From the NCBI RefSeq assembly GCF_017744435.1, contig NZ_JAGIBG010000006.1, positions 62,001 through 126,000 of the forward strand: 64,000 nucleotides of DNA, given 5' to 3'. Shown here one piece after another: positions 1 through 9,300 of the stretch (the stretch's first letter is position 1; each line of letters starts with the position of its first letter). A program made the translations under genes and the position numbers. The notes under the pieces are model-generated. The model searched no databases. It saw nothing but the letters and a program-made list of their open reading frames with translations, and was not told where the DNA came from. The DNA comes from Pseudomonas sp. Its GTDB lineage: Bacteria; Pseudomonadota; Gammaproteobacteria; Pseudomonadales; Pseudomonadaceae.

Positions 1-647
1 TGAGCATCGGCCAGCTCGACATCCAGCCTGGCGAGCGCATCGCCGTGCTCGGGCGCAACGGTGCCGGCAAATCGACCCTGCTGCAGGCACTGGGCGGTGC
101 CATGGACCTGAGCCAGGGCGAAGTCAGCCTCGACGGCATCGCCATGGCCCACCTCGACCCGGCCGACCTGCGCCGTGACGTCGGCCTGCTGGCCCAGTAC
201 GCCCGGCTGTTCCACGGCACCCTGCGGGAAAACCTCACCCTCGGCGCCGGCCAGGCCAGCGACCAGGAGCTGGTGGCCGCGCTGGCCGCCACCGGTGCGC
301 TGGAGTTCGTCCGCCACCTGCCCAAGGGCCTTGACCACTTGATTCTCGAAGGCGGCGTGGGCCTGTCCGGTGGACAGCGCCAGGCCCTGGTGCTGGCGCG
401 TTTGCTGGTTCGCCAACCGCAAGTGCTGTTGCTCGATGAGCCCACCGCCTCGCTCGACGACGTCACCGAACGCAAGCTGCTGGATAACCTCGATCGCTTC
501 TGCCAGGGCCGCACCCTGGTGATCGCCACCCACCGCCTCAGCGTGCTGCAGCGCGTGGACCGCATCATCGTGCTGGACGGCGGGCGCATCGCCATCGACG
601 ACAAACGCGACGCTGCCCTGGCCAAGCTGCAAGGAGCGCAGGCATGA
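1..647 (+). CDS. Type I secretion ABC transporter ATPase/permease, 3' part only
   Basis: This is the C-terminal nucleotide-binding domain of an ABC exporter. The reading frame is open from base 3, so the gene starts outside the window. Visible motifs are Walker A (GRNGAGKST), a Q-loop region (LLAQYARLFHGT), the ABC signature (LSGGQRQALVLARLL), Walker B (LLLDEPTASLD) and an H-loop (ATHRLS). In type I secretion this domain energises export of a large adhesin or toxin through a HlyD adaptor and a TolC-like pore. The HlyD-like gene downstream overlaps by 4 nt (ATGA), so the two are translationally coupled. The system could be LapB-like or the paralogous LapF-type exporter. The cheV neighbour fits my memory of the LapF locus, but this is inference. 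Its permease and any C39-like domain lie upstream and cannot be judged. Confidence 0.9.
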   Translation, partial: SIGQLDIQPGERIAVLGRNGAGKSTLLQALGGAMDLSQGEVSLDGIAMAHLDPADLRRDVGLLAQYARLFHGTLRENLTLGAGQASDQELVAALAATGALEFVRHLPKGLDHLILEGGVGLSGGQRQALVLARLLVRQPQVLLLDEPTASLDDVTERKLLDNLDRFCQGRTLVIATHRLSVLQRVDRIIVLDGGRIAIDDKRDAALAKLQGAQA

Positions 648-1828
648 GCAACCACGAACTCCCCGCGTCCTATCTGGATGGCCAGGACGACCAGGCAGTG
701 CTGCGCGCCGGCCGCATCATCACCATTTGCGCACTCATGCTCGCTGCGTTCCTGGCCTGGGCGGCCTGGTTCGAGGTGACCGAGGTCTCCACCGGCACCG
801 GCAAGGTCATCCCCAGTTCACGCGAGCAGGTGATCCAGTCGTTCGAAGGCGGCATTGTCGCCGAGATGAACGTGGCCGAAGGCGACCTGGTCGAGCGCGG
901 CCAGGTGCTTGCCCAGCTCGACCCGACCAAGACCGCTTCCAGCGTTGGCGAAAGCGAAGCCAAGTACCGTGCGGCCAAGGCCAGCGTGGCGCGCCTGCGT
1001 GCCGAGGTTACCGGCAAGCCGCTGAGCTTCCCTGAAAGCCTGCGCGATTCGCCCGACCTGATCGACGCCGAAACCGCGCTTTACGAAACCCGCCGTCGCG
1101 GCCTGGAGCAGACCCTGGCCGGCATCGAGGATTCGCTGCGCCTGGTGCGCGCGGAGCTGAAGATCACCGAGAACCTGGCCAAGATGGGCGCCTCCAGCCG
1201 GGTCGAAGTGATCCGCCTGAACCGCCAGCGCTCGGAGCTGGAGCTCAAGGCCAACGAAGCCCGATCCGAGTACCTGGTGCGAGCCCGCGAAGAGCTGGCC
1301 AAGGCCAGTGCCGAAGCCGACAGCCTGTCGGAAGTGATCCGCGGGCGCAGCGATTCGCTGACCCGCCTGACCCTGCGTTCACCGGTACGCGGCATCGTCA
1401 AGGACATCGAGGTCAACACCCTGGGCGGCGTGGTGCAGCCTGGCGGGCAGGTGATGAAGATCGTGCCGATGGACGAACGCCTGCTGATCGAAACCCGCAT
1501 CGCCCCACGGGACATCGCCTTCATCCACCCCGACCAGGCGGCCAAGGTCAAGATCAGTGCCTATGACTACTCGGTGTATGGCGGGCTGGATGGCAAGGTG
1601 GTGGGGATTTCGCCGGACACCCTGCAGGACGAGGTGAAACCGGAGATCTACTACTACCGGGTGTTCATCCGCACCGAGCAGGACAGCCTGACCAACAAGG
1701 CTGGCAAGCATTTCGCGATCGTGCCGGGGATGATTGCCACGGTGGATATCCGTACGGGCGAGAAGACCATCCTCGATTACCTGATCAAACCGCTGAACCG
1801 CGCCCGCGAGGCCCTGCGCGAACGCTGA
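644..1828 (+). CDS. HlyD-family type I secretion periplasmic adaptor
   Basis: This 394-residue membrane fusion protein bridges the ABC exporter to the outer-membrane pore. A single N-terminal membrane segment lies near residues 22-45 (rich in A, L, M and W). It is followed by the first biotinyl-lipoyl half (VIPSSREQVIQSFEGG), a long coiled coil (about 90-260) and the second lipoyl half and beta-barrel (SPVRGIVKDIEVNTLGG). The length is normal for HlyD, LapC or PrtE proteins. The ATG overlaps the stop of the ABC gene in an ATGA, and AAGGAG stands just upstream. The C-terminal PGMIATVDIRTGEKTILDYL segment is typical of type I secretion adaptors rather than RND adaptors. The substrate gene is not in the window. 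Confidence 0.92.
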   Translation: MSNHELPASYLDGQDDQAVLRAGRIITICALMLAAFLAWAAWFEVTEVSTGTGKVIPSSREQVIQSFEGGIVAEMNVAEGDLVERGQVLAQLDPTKTASSVGESEAKYRAAKASVARLRAEVTGKPLSFPESLRDSPDLIDAETALYETRRRGLEQTLAGIEDSLRLVRAELKITENLAKMGASSRVEVIRLNRQRSELELKANEARSEYLVRAREELAKASAEADSLSEVIRGRSDSLTRLTLRSPVRGIVKDIEVNTLGGVVQPGGQVMKIVPMDERLLIETRIAPRDIAFIHPDQAAKVKISAYDYSVYGGLDGKVVGISPDTLQDEVKPEIYYYRVFIRTEQDSLTNKAGKHFAIVPGMIATVDIRTGEKTILDYLIKPLNRAREALRER

Positions 1829-1850
1829 TCTCATGAGCGACACAGACGCT

Positions 1851-1963
1851 GTGGGAGCCGCGCTTGCCGGCGATGGGCCGCGAAGCGGCCCCGGCAATCT
1901 GTGCAATAACCTTGAAACCTTGGGGCCGCTTCGCGGCCCATCGCCGGCAAGCACGGCTCCCAC
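1851..1963. repeat. REP inverted pair (R1)
   Basis: Two oppositely oriented REP elements: GTGGGAGCCGCGCTTGCCGG at the left and its complement ending in GGCTCCCAC at the right, with about 28 nt between. The inner arms carry GGGCCGCGAAGCGGCCCC-type palindromes. It sits after the secretion operon and before cheV and could act as a transcript end. Confidence 0.85.
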
Positions 1964-2060
1964 AAGGATCGCGTCCTACTTTGCAATCTGTAGCGGGACG
2001 CTAAAGCGCCACGAAATCAGGCCGATAACCCGGTACCCCCTGTCTCCCACGAAGGTCACC

Positions 2061-2960
2061 ATGGCCACGCAAAATGCCCGCGCGGATTCGCTGTCGCTGC
2101 TGCTGTTCACCCTGCGCAGCGGCAAGCTGATGGCAATCAACCTGCTCAAGGTCAGCGAGATCATCCCCTGCCCGCCACTGACCAAGCTGCCCGAGTCGCA
2201 CCCGCACGTGAAAGGCGTGGCGACCCTGCGCGGCAACTCGCTGTCGGTGATCGACCTGTCCCGGGCCATTGGCGAACGCCCGCTGGCCGACCCGGACGGC
2301 GGCTGCCTGATCGTCACCGAGATCAGCCGTTCGCGCCAAGGCTTGCATGTGCAGGCCGTGAGCCGCATCGTCCATTGCCTGAGCACCGACATCAAGCCGC
2401 CACCGTTCGGCTCGGGCAACCGTTCGTTCATCACCGGCGTGACCCGGGTCGACAACACGCTCGTTCAGGTGCTGGACATCGAAAAGGTCATCCACGGCAT
2501 CGCCCCGCCCGAACCGGAGCCACTACCAGGTGAACTGAGCGAGGAAGACGCCAGCCTGCTGGCCGCCGCCAACATCCTGGTGGTCGACGACAGCCAGGTG
2601 GCGCTGCAGCAGTCGATGCACACCCTGCGCAACCTCGGCATCGACTGCCACACCGCACGCAGCGCCAAGGATGCGATGAACGTGCTGCTGGAGCTGCAAG
2701 GCACCGCCCAGGAGATCAACATCATCGTTTCGGACATCGAAATGTCCGAGATGGACGGCTATGCGTTTACCCGCACCCTGCGCGAGACGCCAGACTTCCA
2801 GCACCTCTATGTGCTGCTGCACACCTCGCTGGACAGCGCCATGAGCAGCGAGAAAGCCAGGCTGGCCGGGGCCAATGCCATCCTCACCAAGTTCTCTTCG
2901 CCCGACCTGACCGACTGCCTGGTGACAGCGGCCCGGACCGTGGTGTTTGCCGAGCGCTGA
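2061..2960 (+). CDS. cheV: Chemotaxis coupling protein CheV
   Basis: This 299-residue protein joins a CheW-like coupling domain (about residues 10-155) to a receiver domain (about 172-299). The receiver shows the acidic pair in ILVVDDSQ, the phosphoacceptor aspartate in IIVSDIEM and the conserved lysine in ILTKFSS. CheV proteins couple chemoreceptors to CheA, and their phosphorylatable receiver tunes this coupling. The frame is open upstream to 1833, but that stretch runs through the REP pair. The ATG at 2061, after AAGGTCACC, is the sensible start. No other chemotaxis core gene is adjacent. The nearest receptors in the window are at 23.9 kb and 33.5 kb. Confidence 0.9.
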   Translation: MATQNARADSLSLLLFTLRSGKLMAINLLKVSEIIPCPPLTKLPESHPHVKGVATLRGNSLSVIDLSRAIGERPLADPDGGCLIVTEISRSRQGLHVQAVSRIVHCLSTDIKPPPFGSGNRSFITGVTRVDNTLVQVLDIEKVIHGIAPPEPEPLPGELSEEDASLLAAANILVVDDSQVALQQSMHTLRNLGIDCHTARSAKDAMNVLLELQGTAQEINIIVSDIEMSEMDGYAFTRTLRETPDFQHLYVLLHTSLDSAMSSEKARLAGANAILTKFSSPDLTDCLVTAARTVVFAER

Positions 2961-3058
2961 AGCACGTGTTGTCATATTCGGCGACAAACTCCCTGGCTTG
3001 CCGCCAGGGATGACTCGGGCATAATTCGCGCCCCTCGGATCAATTGCCGGAACCTCGT

Positions 3059-3370
3059 ATGAAGTTTTTCAGCTCTCTCCTGATCGCCTGCGCCCTGTTC
3101 AGCGGTGTTGCCCAGGCCTCCAGCAGCCAGGCCTGGAACGAGCAGCGCCAGCAGATGCTCAAGGCCTGCCTTAAAGCCAGCCAGTTCAAGGATGCCCACG
3201 CCCGCGGCAAGCCGGCGGAGTTCGATGACCAGGTCGGTTTCAGCGCCCTGCTGATCGAAGGGGTTTATCCACAGAAGCACATGCAGCAACAGACGGGCAC
3301 CGAGCTGTGCCTGTACGACCGCAAGCAGCAGCAGGCCTTTGTCAGCGAATGGAACCCGGACGCCAAGTGA
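3059..3370 (+). CDS. Small exported protein of unknown function
   Basis: This 103-residue protein has a clear signal peptide (MKFFSSLLIACALFSGVAQA, cleavage expected after the AQA), leaving a small soluble periplasmic domain rich in Q and K. I do not recognise the family. The mature part contains two cysteines (in LKACLKAS and TELCLYD) that could form a disulphide. An in-frame ATG 15 nt upstream exists, but the ATG at 3059 puts the signal peptide at the N-terminus. The stop overlaps the GTG start of the following YkgJ-type gene, so the two are probably co-translated. Confidence 0.7.
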   Translation: MKFFSSLLIACALFSGVAQASSSQAWNEQRQQMLKACLKASQFKDAHARGKPAEFDDQVGFSALLIEGVYPQKHMQQQTGTELCLYDRKQQQAFVSEWNPDAK

Positions 3371-4101
3371 ACGACAGCCTGCGGTTTGCCTGTACCGGTT
3401 GTGGCAAGTGCTGCACCGGCCACCATGTGCCATTGACCCTGGACGAGGCGCGCCAGTGGGCGGCAGCGGGTGGCCAGGTGATCGTCCTGATCGAGGGCTT
3501 CGTCACCGATGGGCCGGGCATGCCGGCGGACCAGCGCGAGCATGTGCTGCGTCGCTCGTATCCAGTGCCTTGCGGCGGCAGCGAAGTGCGCGTTGCGGTG
3601 ACCTTTGCCGCGTTCAACCCGGGGCGCTGTCGCAACCTCGACGACAATGACCTGTGCACCATCTATGAAAGCCGACCGCTGGTCTGCCGCATCTACCCGG
3701 TGGAGATCAATCCGCATATTCCACTGCGGCCGGAGAACAAGGACTGCCCACCCGAGGCTTGGGAGCAAGGGCCCGAGCTGATCCACGGCACACTGCCGGT
3801 GGACCCGGCGCTGCTGGCGCTGGTGCAGGCTTCGCGGCAGGCGGATCGCGACGATATCGCGGCCAAGGTGGCTATCTGCGAGGCACTGGGGATGACCACC
3901 AGCGCGCTCAAAGGCAATGGGTTTACCGCTTATCTGCCGGACATGACGGCCTTTGCCGCGTCTCTAGCGCAGGCGTCATCATGGGCCGGGGCTGAGTGGA
4001 TCCTGCATGTGGAGCAGCCTGAACTGGTGAATGATTTGCAGGCTCGGGGATTGCGGACCACTGCCCAAGCGCCAGTCTACTATGCCTTCATCGGGTTTTA
4101 G
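3367..4101 (+). CDS. YkgJ-family cysteine-cluster protein
   Basis: This 244-residue protein has the N-terminal motif CTGCGKCCTG and a second cluster around CTIYESRPLVCRIYPVEIN, the pattern of the YkgJ/UPF0153 family. That family is thought to bind a metal, probably zinc or an iron-sulfur centre. The biochemical role is unknown. The chosen GTG at 3367 overlaps the upstream stop (GTGA) and places the cysteine motif near residue 10, as is usual. Earlier in-frame starts would run back into the upstream gene. The C-terminal half shows no motif I can name. Confidence 0.8.
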   Translation: MNDSLRFACTGCGKCCTGHHVPLTLDEARQWAAAGGQVIVLIEGFVTDGPGMPADQREHVLRRSYPVPCGGSEVRVAVTFAAFNPGRCRNLDDNDLCTIYESRPLVCRIYPVEINPHIPLRPENKDCPPEAWEQGPELIHGTLPVDPALLALVQASRQADRDDIAAKVAICEALGMTTSALKGNGFTAYLPDMTAFAASLAQASSWAGAEWILHVEQPELVNDLQARGLRTTAQAPVYYAFIGF

Positions 4102-4111
4102 GTAAGCAGGT

Positions 4112-4207
4112 CCGGCCTCTTCGCGGGCACGCCCGCTCCCACAGGGTCACCACAAACTCACGGCCTTGCGCGATACCTGTGGGAGCGGGCGTGCCCGCGA
4201 AGGGCCG
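4112..4207. repeat. REP inverted pair (R2)
   Basis: Convergent REP elements with arms GGGCACGCCCGCTCCCACAG and the complementary GTGGGAGCGGGCGTGCCCGC, about 30 nt apart, located between two convergent genes. Confidence 0.85.
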
Positions 4208-4219
4208 CAAAGCGGCCCC
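4203..4219. terminator. Hairpin at the end of the DUF3077 gene
   Basis: A 7-bp perfect stem, GGGCCGC and GCGGCCC with an AAA loop, lies 9 nt past the leftward DUF3077 stop codon. There is no long T-run on the minus strand, so termination is only inferred. Confidence 0.4.
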
Positions 4220-4227
4220 AATAACTG

Positions 4228-4479
4228 TCAGGCGCTGCGGTTCAAGCCCATTTCCATATCATTGATCAGTGCCTTGGCCATGGCACTGAGAATCCTTGCG
4301 GCACTGCCTGCGATCAGGTTGCCCTCCATCTCCGCCTCTTCGCTCAAATGGCGGATACAACCAAGCAAGACCGACAACTCATCGAAGGCATGATCGAGGG
4401 GGATGCCCGGCTGGATGGCGTACAGGTCGAGGAAGGTTTCTTTGCCGGCTGTGCTGCGTGACTTCAGCTCATTGCTCAT
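4228..4479 (-). CDS. DUF3077-like small protein
   Basis: This 83-residue protein contains LYAIQPGIPLDHAFDELSVL and LLGCIRHLSEEA, which match the small Pseudomonas DUF3077 family as I remember it. The function is unknown. The protein is probably helical and cytoplasmic, with no signal peptide or membrane segment. It overlaps the end of the DUF6124-like gene by 11 nt and is surely co-transcribed with it. The start is the ATG at 4479, inside the upstream gene's 3' end. Confidence 0.65.
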   Translation of the reverse strand: MSNELKSRSTAGKETFLDLYAIQPGIPLDHAFDELSVLLGCIRHLSEEAEMEGNLIAGSAARILSAMAKALINDMEMGLNRSA

Positions 4480-4726
4480 GTGCCATCTCCCGCGTTGCCA
4501 TGTGGGAGAACAGGGTACGGAGCAGCTCGGTGAGGATATTCATGTTTTCCAGCAGGACCTGGCGGTGCTCTTGGGATTCGGTTTCGAGCAAGACCTGAAT
4601 GGTGCTGGAGAGGCTGTCCATGAGAGCGGCAGCGTGGGGTTTGGCGTCTTCGACGGTTAGGTCGGCGATTATTGTGAGGTAAGGGAGTGGGAACGAGGGT
4701 GGTGGATCTGGAACTATTTTTTTCAT
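4469..4726 (-). CDS. DUF6124-like small protein
   Basis: This 85-residue protein begins MKKIVPDPPP and continues with a helical segment containing LLETESQEHRQVLLENMN. The proline-rich start and the partnership with a DUF3077 protein fit the Pseudomonas-specific DUF6124 family, whose function is unknown. The frame is open much further upstream, but that stretch is the conserved leader element rather than protein. The ATG at 4726 gives the family-typical N-terminus. The two genes form a leftward operon behind a leader of about 250 nt. Confidence 0.6.
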   Translation of the reverse strand: MKKIVPDPPPSFPLPYLTIIADLTVEDAKPHAAALMDSLSSTIQVLLETESQEHRQVLLENMNILTELLRTLFSHMATREMAHEQ

Positions 4727-4739
4727 GAGGATTACCGGA

Positions 4740-4980
4740 TGGAAATATCGAGAAGCAACCACCTTGCTCTTTCTCACGGATTGGGTGGCAGCCGTACGCG
4801 AGGTGAGAAAACCGCGTCCACCCACCGCGGCCCAGACCGAAGTCTGCACGCGCACGGCTGCCATAACTCATGGGCATTCGGGGGGACAACCGCAGCTTTC
4901 TCACGGCCGCTCGCCGTTTTTGGCGAACCGTGAAGTTATCGCTGAAGCAGTTCCCCGCCTATCAGACGCCATCCGACAGA
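4740..4980 (-). ncRNA. Structured leader or dispersed element upstream of the DUF6124/DUF3077 operon
   Basis: The 240 nt upstream of the minus-strand DUF6124 gene has clear secondary-structure potential. GGCAGCCGT (4787-4795) pairs with ACGGCTGCC (4854-4862). Inside that lies CAGAC-CGAA-GTCTG (4833-4846), and a further CGCC/GGCG hairpin lies near 4908-4925. CTTTCTCACGG occurs twice (4769-4779 and 4896-4906). Translations of this stretch resemble spurious short proteins often predicted in Pseudomonas genomes, which suggests a repeated noncoding element. This is a leader or RNA-element hypothesis, not a known riboswitch class. Confidence 0.45.
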
Positions 4981-5082
4981 GCGCGTAGGATAATTCGTCC
5001 CCCCTGCGCTCTTGAAGCATTTGGTTTCAGATTCAGACTCTTCCTACAGCTGATAGCCTTTTGCTTTCTATTCAGCTCGAAC

Positions 5083-5137
5083 CTGTCACCGCTGTCAGCC
5101 AGCTGTCACGCTGCCGACCCGGTCACAGCGCTATAAA
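5083..5137 (+). promoter_or_regulatory. Promoter of the RND operon with tandem CTGTCA repeats
   Basis: CTGTCA occurs at 5083, 5092 and 5103. The last two are exactly 11 bp apart and read CTGTCAG-CCAG-CTGTCAC, the 7-4-7 layout used by OmpR/PhoB-family regulators and close to a Pho box. A TATAAA -10 candidate is at 5132-5137. The matching -35 position (5109-5114) is not consensus, as expected for an activator-dependent promoter. Either the operon's own response regulator or PhoB could bind here. Confidence 0.55.
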
Positions 5138-5187
5138 CTCCAATACACACCTCCGTTCCCCACCCCTTGGCCAAGGTGCCCGCGCCG

Positions 5188-6351
5188 ATGCGACGTCCTT
5201 CCCGTTCTGTACTTCTCGCCGCGTTGGCGCTGCTCGTTCTGGTGGCCCTGGGCGTCTGGTATGGCCAGCGCCAGGAAGCCTCCACGCCCCGCGCGCAAGC
5301 GGCGATCCCGGTGCGCGTGGTCAGCGTCGCCCAGCAGGACGTGCCGCGCTACGCCAGTGCCATCGGCTCGGTGCTGTCGCTGCACAGCGTTGAAGTGCGG
5401 CCACAGGTCGAAGGCGTGCTGACCCAGGTGCTGGTCAAGGAAGGCCAGTGGGTGAAGGAAGGCGACCTGCTCGCCACCCTGGATGACCGCGCAATCCGCG
5501 CCACGCTCGACCAGGCCCGCGCCCAGCTCGGCCAGAGCCAGGCACAGATCCAGGTGGCCGGTGTCGACCTCAAGCGCTACCGCCTGCTCAGCACCGACGA
5601 TGGCGTGTCCAAACAAACCCTTGATCAACAGCAGGCGCTGGTCAACCAGCTGCAGGCCACGGTCAAGGGCAACCAGGCGGCCATCGCCAATGCCGAGGTG
5701 CAGCTGTCGTACACGCAGATCCGCTCGCCGGTGACCGGGCGTGTCGGCATCCGCAATGTCGACCCCGGCAACCTGGTGCGCACCACGGATACCCAAGGAC
5801 TGTTCAGCGTCACCCAGATCGACCCGATCGCCGTCGAGTTCGCCCTGCCGCAACAGATGCTGCCGACCTTGCAAGCCTTGCTCAAGGCGCCAACCCCGGC
5901 GCTGGTCGAGGCCTACATGGACGCCGACGGCGAACGCAATCTGCTCGGCGAAGGCCACCTGGCGCTGATCGACAACCAGATTTCGGCCAACACCGGCACG
6001 GTGCGGGTCAAGGCCGAATTCGACAACAAGGACGGCCACCTGTGGCCGGGGCAACTGGTCACCATCCGCCTGCGCACGGCGGTCGAGGAAAACGCCCTGG
6101 TGGTGCCGCCGCCAGTGGTGCAGCGGGGCGTCGACGGGCACTTCGTCTACCGCCTGGACGGTGACAAGGTCACCAGCGTGCCGGTCAAGGTGCTGTACCA
6201 GGACAGCGGCCTGAACATCATCGCCGGGGTCAAGCCGGGCGAACGCCTGGTGCTCGACGGCCAGTCACGGCTCAAGCCCGGCTCGCGGGTCGAGGTCACC
6301 CCGGACGCTCCGCCGCCGGCGGAAATGGCTGACCGCAGGAGCCAGCCATGA
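5188..6351 (+). CDS. RND efflux periplasmic adaptor (membrane fusion protein)
   Basis: This 387-residue HlyD-like adaptor belongs to the AcrA/MdtA family. It has an N-terminal signal-anchor (LLAALALLVLVALGVWYGQ), a first lipoyl half (VEVRPQVEGVLTQVLVKEGQWV), an alpha-helical hairpin (about 110-170), the second lipoyl half (SYTQIRSPVTGRVGIRNVDPG), then beta-barrel and membrane-proximal domains. It links the inner-membrane pump to an outer-membrane channel. ATG 5188 has AAGGTG 9 nt upstream. A TTG at 5167 would add seven residues. The stop overlaps the pump start (ATGA). The sequence ends with a proline-rich tail. The absence of a lipobox suggests an anchored rather than lipidated adaptor. Confidence 0.92.
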   Translation: MRRPSRSVLLAALALLVLVALGVWYGQRQEASTPRAQAAIPVRVVSVAQQDVPRYASAIGSVLSLHSVEVRPQVEGVLTQVLVKEGQWVKEGDLLATLDDRAIRATLDQARAQLGQSQAQIQVAGVDLKRYRLLSTDDGVSKQTLDQQQALVNQLQATVKGNQAAIANAEVQLSYTQIRSPVTGRVGIRNVDPGNLVRTTDTQGLFSVTQIDPIAVEFALPQQMLPTLQALLKAPTPALVEAYMDADGERNLLGEGHLALIDNQISANTGTVRVKAEFDNKDGHLWPGQLVTIRLRTAVEENALVVPPPVVQRGVDGHFVYRLDGDKVTSVPVKVLYQDSGLNIIAGVKPGERLVLDGQSRLKPGSRVEVTPDAPPPAEMADRRSQP

Positions 6352-9300
6352 ATACCCGCAACGGTGTCTCGGCCTGGTGCATCGACCACCCGATCGCCAC
6401 CTTGCTGCTGACCTTCGCCCTGGTGCTGCTCGGCGCCATCGCCTTCCCGCGGCTGCCGGTGGCACCGCTGCCCGAAGCGGACTTCCCGACCATCCAGGTC
6501 ACCACCCAGCTGCCCGGTGCCAGCCCGGAAACCATGGCGTCTTCTGTGGCCACGCCGCTGGAGGTGCAGTTCAGTGCCATCCCCGGCATGACCCAAATGA
6601 CCAGCAGCAGTGCGCTGGGCTCGACCACGCTGATCCTGCAATTCACCCTCGACAAGAACATCGACACCGCCGCCCAGGAAGTCCAGGCGGCGATCAACAC
6701 CGCCACCGCCCGCCTGCCCCAGGACCTGCCCAACCCACCGACCTGGCGCAAGGTCAACCCGGCCGACAGCCCGGTGCTGGTGCTCACCGTCAGCTCCGCG
6801 CAGATGCCTGGCAATGACCTCAGCGACTACGCCGAGACCTTGCTGGCGCGCCAGCTCAGCCAGATCGAAGGGGTCGGCCTGATCAACATCACCGGCCAGC
6901 TGCGCCCGGCCATCCGCGTGCAGGCCCAACCGGAAAAACTCGCCGCCATCGGCCTGACACTGGCCGATGTGCGCCAAGCCATCCAGCAGACCAGCCTGAA
7001 CCTGGCCAAGGGCGCGCTGTACGGCGAACACAGCGTCTCGACCATCGCCGCCAACGACCAGCTGTTCCACCCTGAGGACTACGCCCAGCTGATCGTCTCG
7101 TACCGCAACGGCGCGCCGGTGCACCTCAAGGACGTGGCCAAGGTCATCAACGGTGCCGAGAATGCCTACGTCAAAGCCTGGTCCGGCGACCAACCGGGGC
7201 TCAACCTGGTGGTGTTCCGCCAGCCCGGGGCGAATATCGTCGACACCGTCGACCGGGTGCTGGCCGCCCTGCCCAAGTTGCAGGAAATGCTCCCGGCGTC
7301 GATCGAAGTGTCAGTGCTGCAGGACCGCACCCAGACCATCCGCGCCTCCTTGCACGAGGTGGAACTGACCCTGATGATCGCCGTGGCCCTGGTGATCGGG
7401 GTGATGGCGCTGTTCCTGCGCCAATGGTCGGCAACCATGGTGGTGTCCAGCGTGCTCGGCGTGTCGCTGATCGCCAGTTGCGCACTGATGTATGTGCTGG
7501 GCTTCAGCCTCAACAACCTCACGCTGGTGGCCATCGTCATCTCGGTGGGCTTCGTGGTGGACGACGCCATCGTCGTGGTGGAGAACATCCACCGCCACCT
7601 GGAGGCCGGCGACGACAGCCGCACGGCGGCGCTCAAGGGCGCGGGCGAGATCGGCTTCACCGTGGTGTCGATCAGCTTCTCGCTGATCGCCGCGTTCATC
7701 CCGCTGCTGTTCATGGGCGGTGTGGTCGGCCGGCTGTTCAAGGAGTTCGCCCTGACCGCCACTTCGACCATCCTGATTTCGGTGATGGTGTCGCTGACCC
7801 TGGCACCCACCTTGTGCGCATTGTTCATGCGTCGCCCGCCCGGCGAGCAGCACGGTGGCTTCGGCGAGCGCCTGGTGAAGTGGTACGAAAAAGGCCTGAA
7901 CCGTGCCCTCGCCCACCAGCGCCTGACCCTGGGCGTGTTCGGCGTGACCCTGGCCCTGGCCGTGGTCGGGTATGTCGGCATCCCCAAGGGTTTCTTCCCG
8001 CTGCAAGACACCGGTTTCATCCTCGGCACCACCGAGGCGGCGGCAGACGTGTCGTACCCGTCGATGGTCGAAAAGCACCTGGCGCTGGCGAAGATCATCG
8101 GTGAAGACCCGGCGGTGCAGGCCTACTCCCATTCTGTGGGGGTCACCGGCAGCAACCAGACCATCGCCAACGGCCGCTTCTGGATCGCCCTCAAGCCGCG
8201 AGGTGAGCGCGACGTGTCGGCCAGCGAGCTGATCGACCGACTGCGGCCGAAGCTGGCCCAAGTGCCGGGTATCGTCCTGTACATGCGTGCCGGCCAGGAC
8301 ATCAACCTCAGCTCCGGCCCGTCGCGCACCCAGTACCAGTACGTGCTCAAGAGCAACGACGGCGTGGCGCTGAACCTGTGGACCCAGCGCCTGACCGACC
8401 GTCTGCGGGAAAACCCGGTGTTCCGCGACCTGTCCAACGACTTGCAGCTGGGCGCCAGCGTCACCCGCATCGACATCGACCGCCAGGCCGCGGCGCGCTT
8501 CGGCCTGACCACCACCGACGTCGACCAGGCGCTGTACGATGCCTTCGGCCAGCGGCAGATCAGCGAGTTCCAGACCGAGACCAACCAGTACAAGGTGATC
8601 CTCGAACTGGACGCGAAGCAGCGCGGCAAAGCCGAGAGCCTGAACTTCTTCTACCTGCGCTCGCCGCTGACCAACGAGATGGTGCCGCTGTCGGCCCTGG
8701 CGCATGTCGCTCCGCCGAGCACCGGCCCGCTGTCGATCAGCCACGACGGCCTGTTCCCGGCGGCCAACCTGTCGTTCAACCTGGCCCCCGGCGTGGCCCT
8801 GGGCGATGCGGTGAAGATCCTTGAGCGTACCCAGCGCGAACTGGGCATGCCCGACTCGATCAGCGGCAACTTCCAGGGCGCGGCCCAGGCCTTCCAGAGT
8901 TCGCTGTCGAGCCAGCCGTGGCTGATCCTCGCCGCACTGGTGGCGGTGTACATCATCCTCGGCGTGCTCTACGAGAGCTTCGTCCACCCACTGACCATCA
9001 TTTCCACCCTGCCCTCGGCCGGCCTGGGCGCGTTGATCTTGCTCTGGGCCATGGGCCAGGACTTCAGCATCATGGGCCTGATCGGCGTGGTGCTGCTGAT
9101 CGGCATCGTCAAGAAGAACGGCATCCTGCTCATCGACTTCGCCCTGGAGGCCCAGCGCCACCACGGCATGACGCCCGAGCAGGCGATTCACCAGGCGTGC
9201 CTGACGCGCTTTCGGCCAATCATCATGACCACCCTCGCCGCCCTGCTTGGCGCGGTGCCGCTGATGTTCGGCTTTGGTGCCGGCGCCGAGCTGCGCCAGC

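Noticed and set aside
1..1828. Calling the secretion genes lapB and lapC outright
   Set aside because: Pseudomonas putida has at least two related type I systems (LapA and LapF). The substrate gene and outer-membrane channel are outside the window, so the symbol cannot be decided.
4112..4219. Repeated palindromes that might suggest a CRISPR or an insertion sequence
   Set aside because: Repeats occur as single inverted pairs scattered between genes, with no regular spacers and no transposase. They are REP elements.
4739..4988. Short open frames across the DUF6124 leader (both strands)
   Set aside because: Several frames are open at once, the translations are Arg/Pro/Gly-rich, and strong stem-loops explain the conservation better than a protein.
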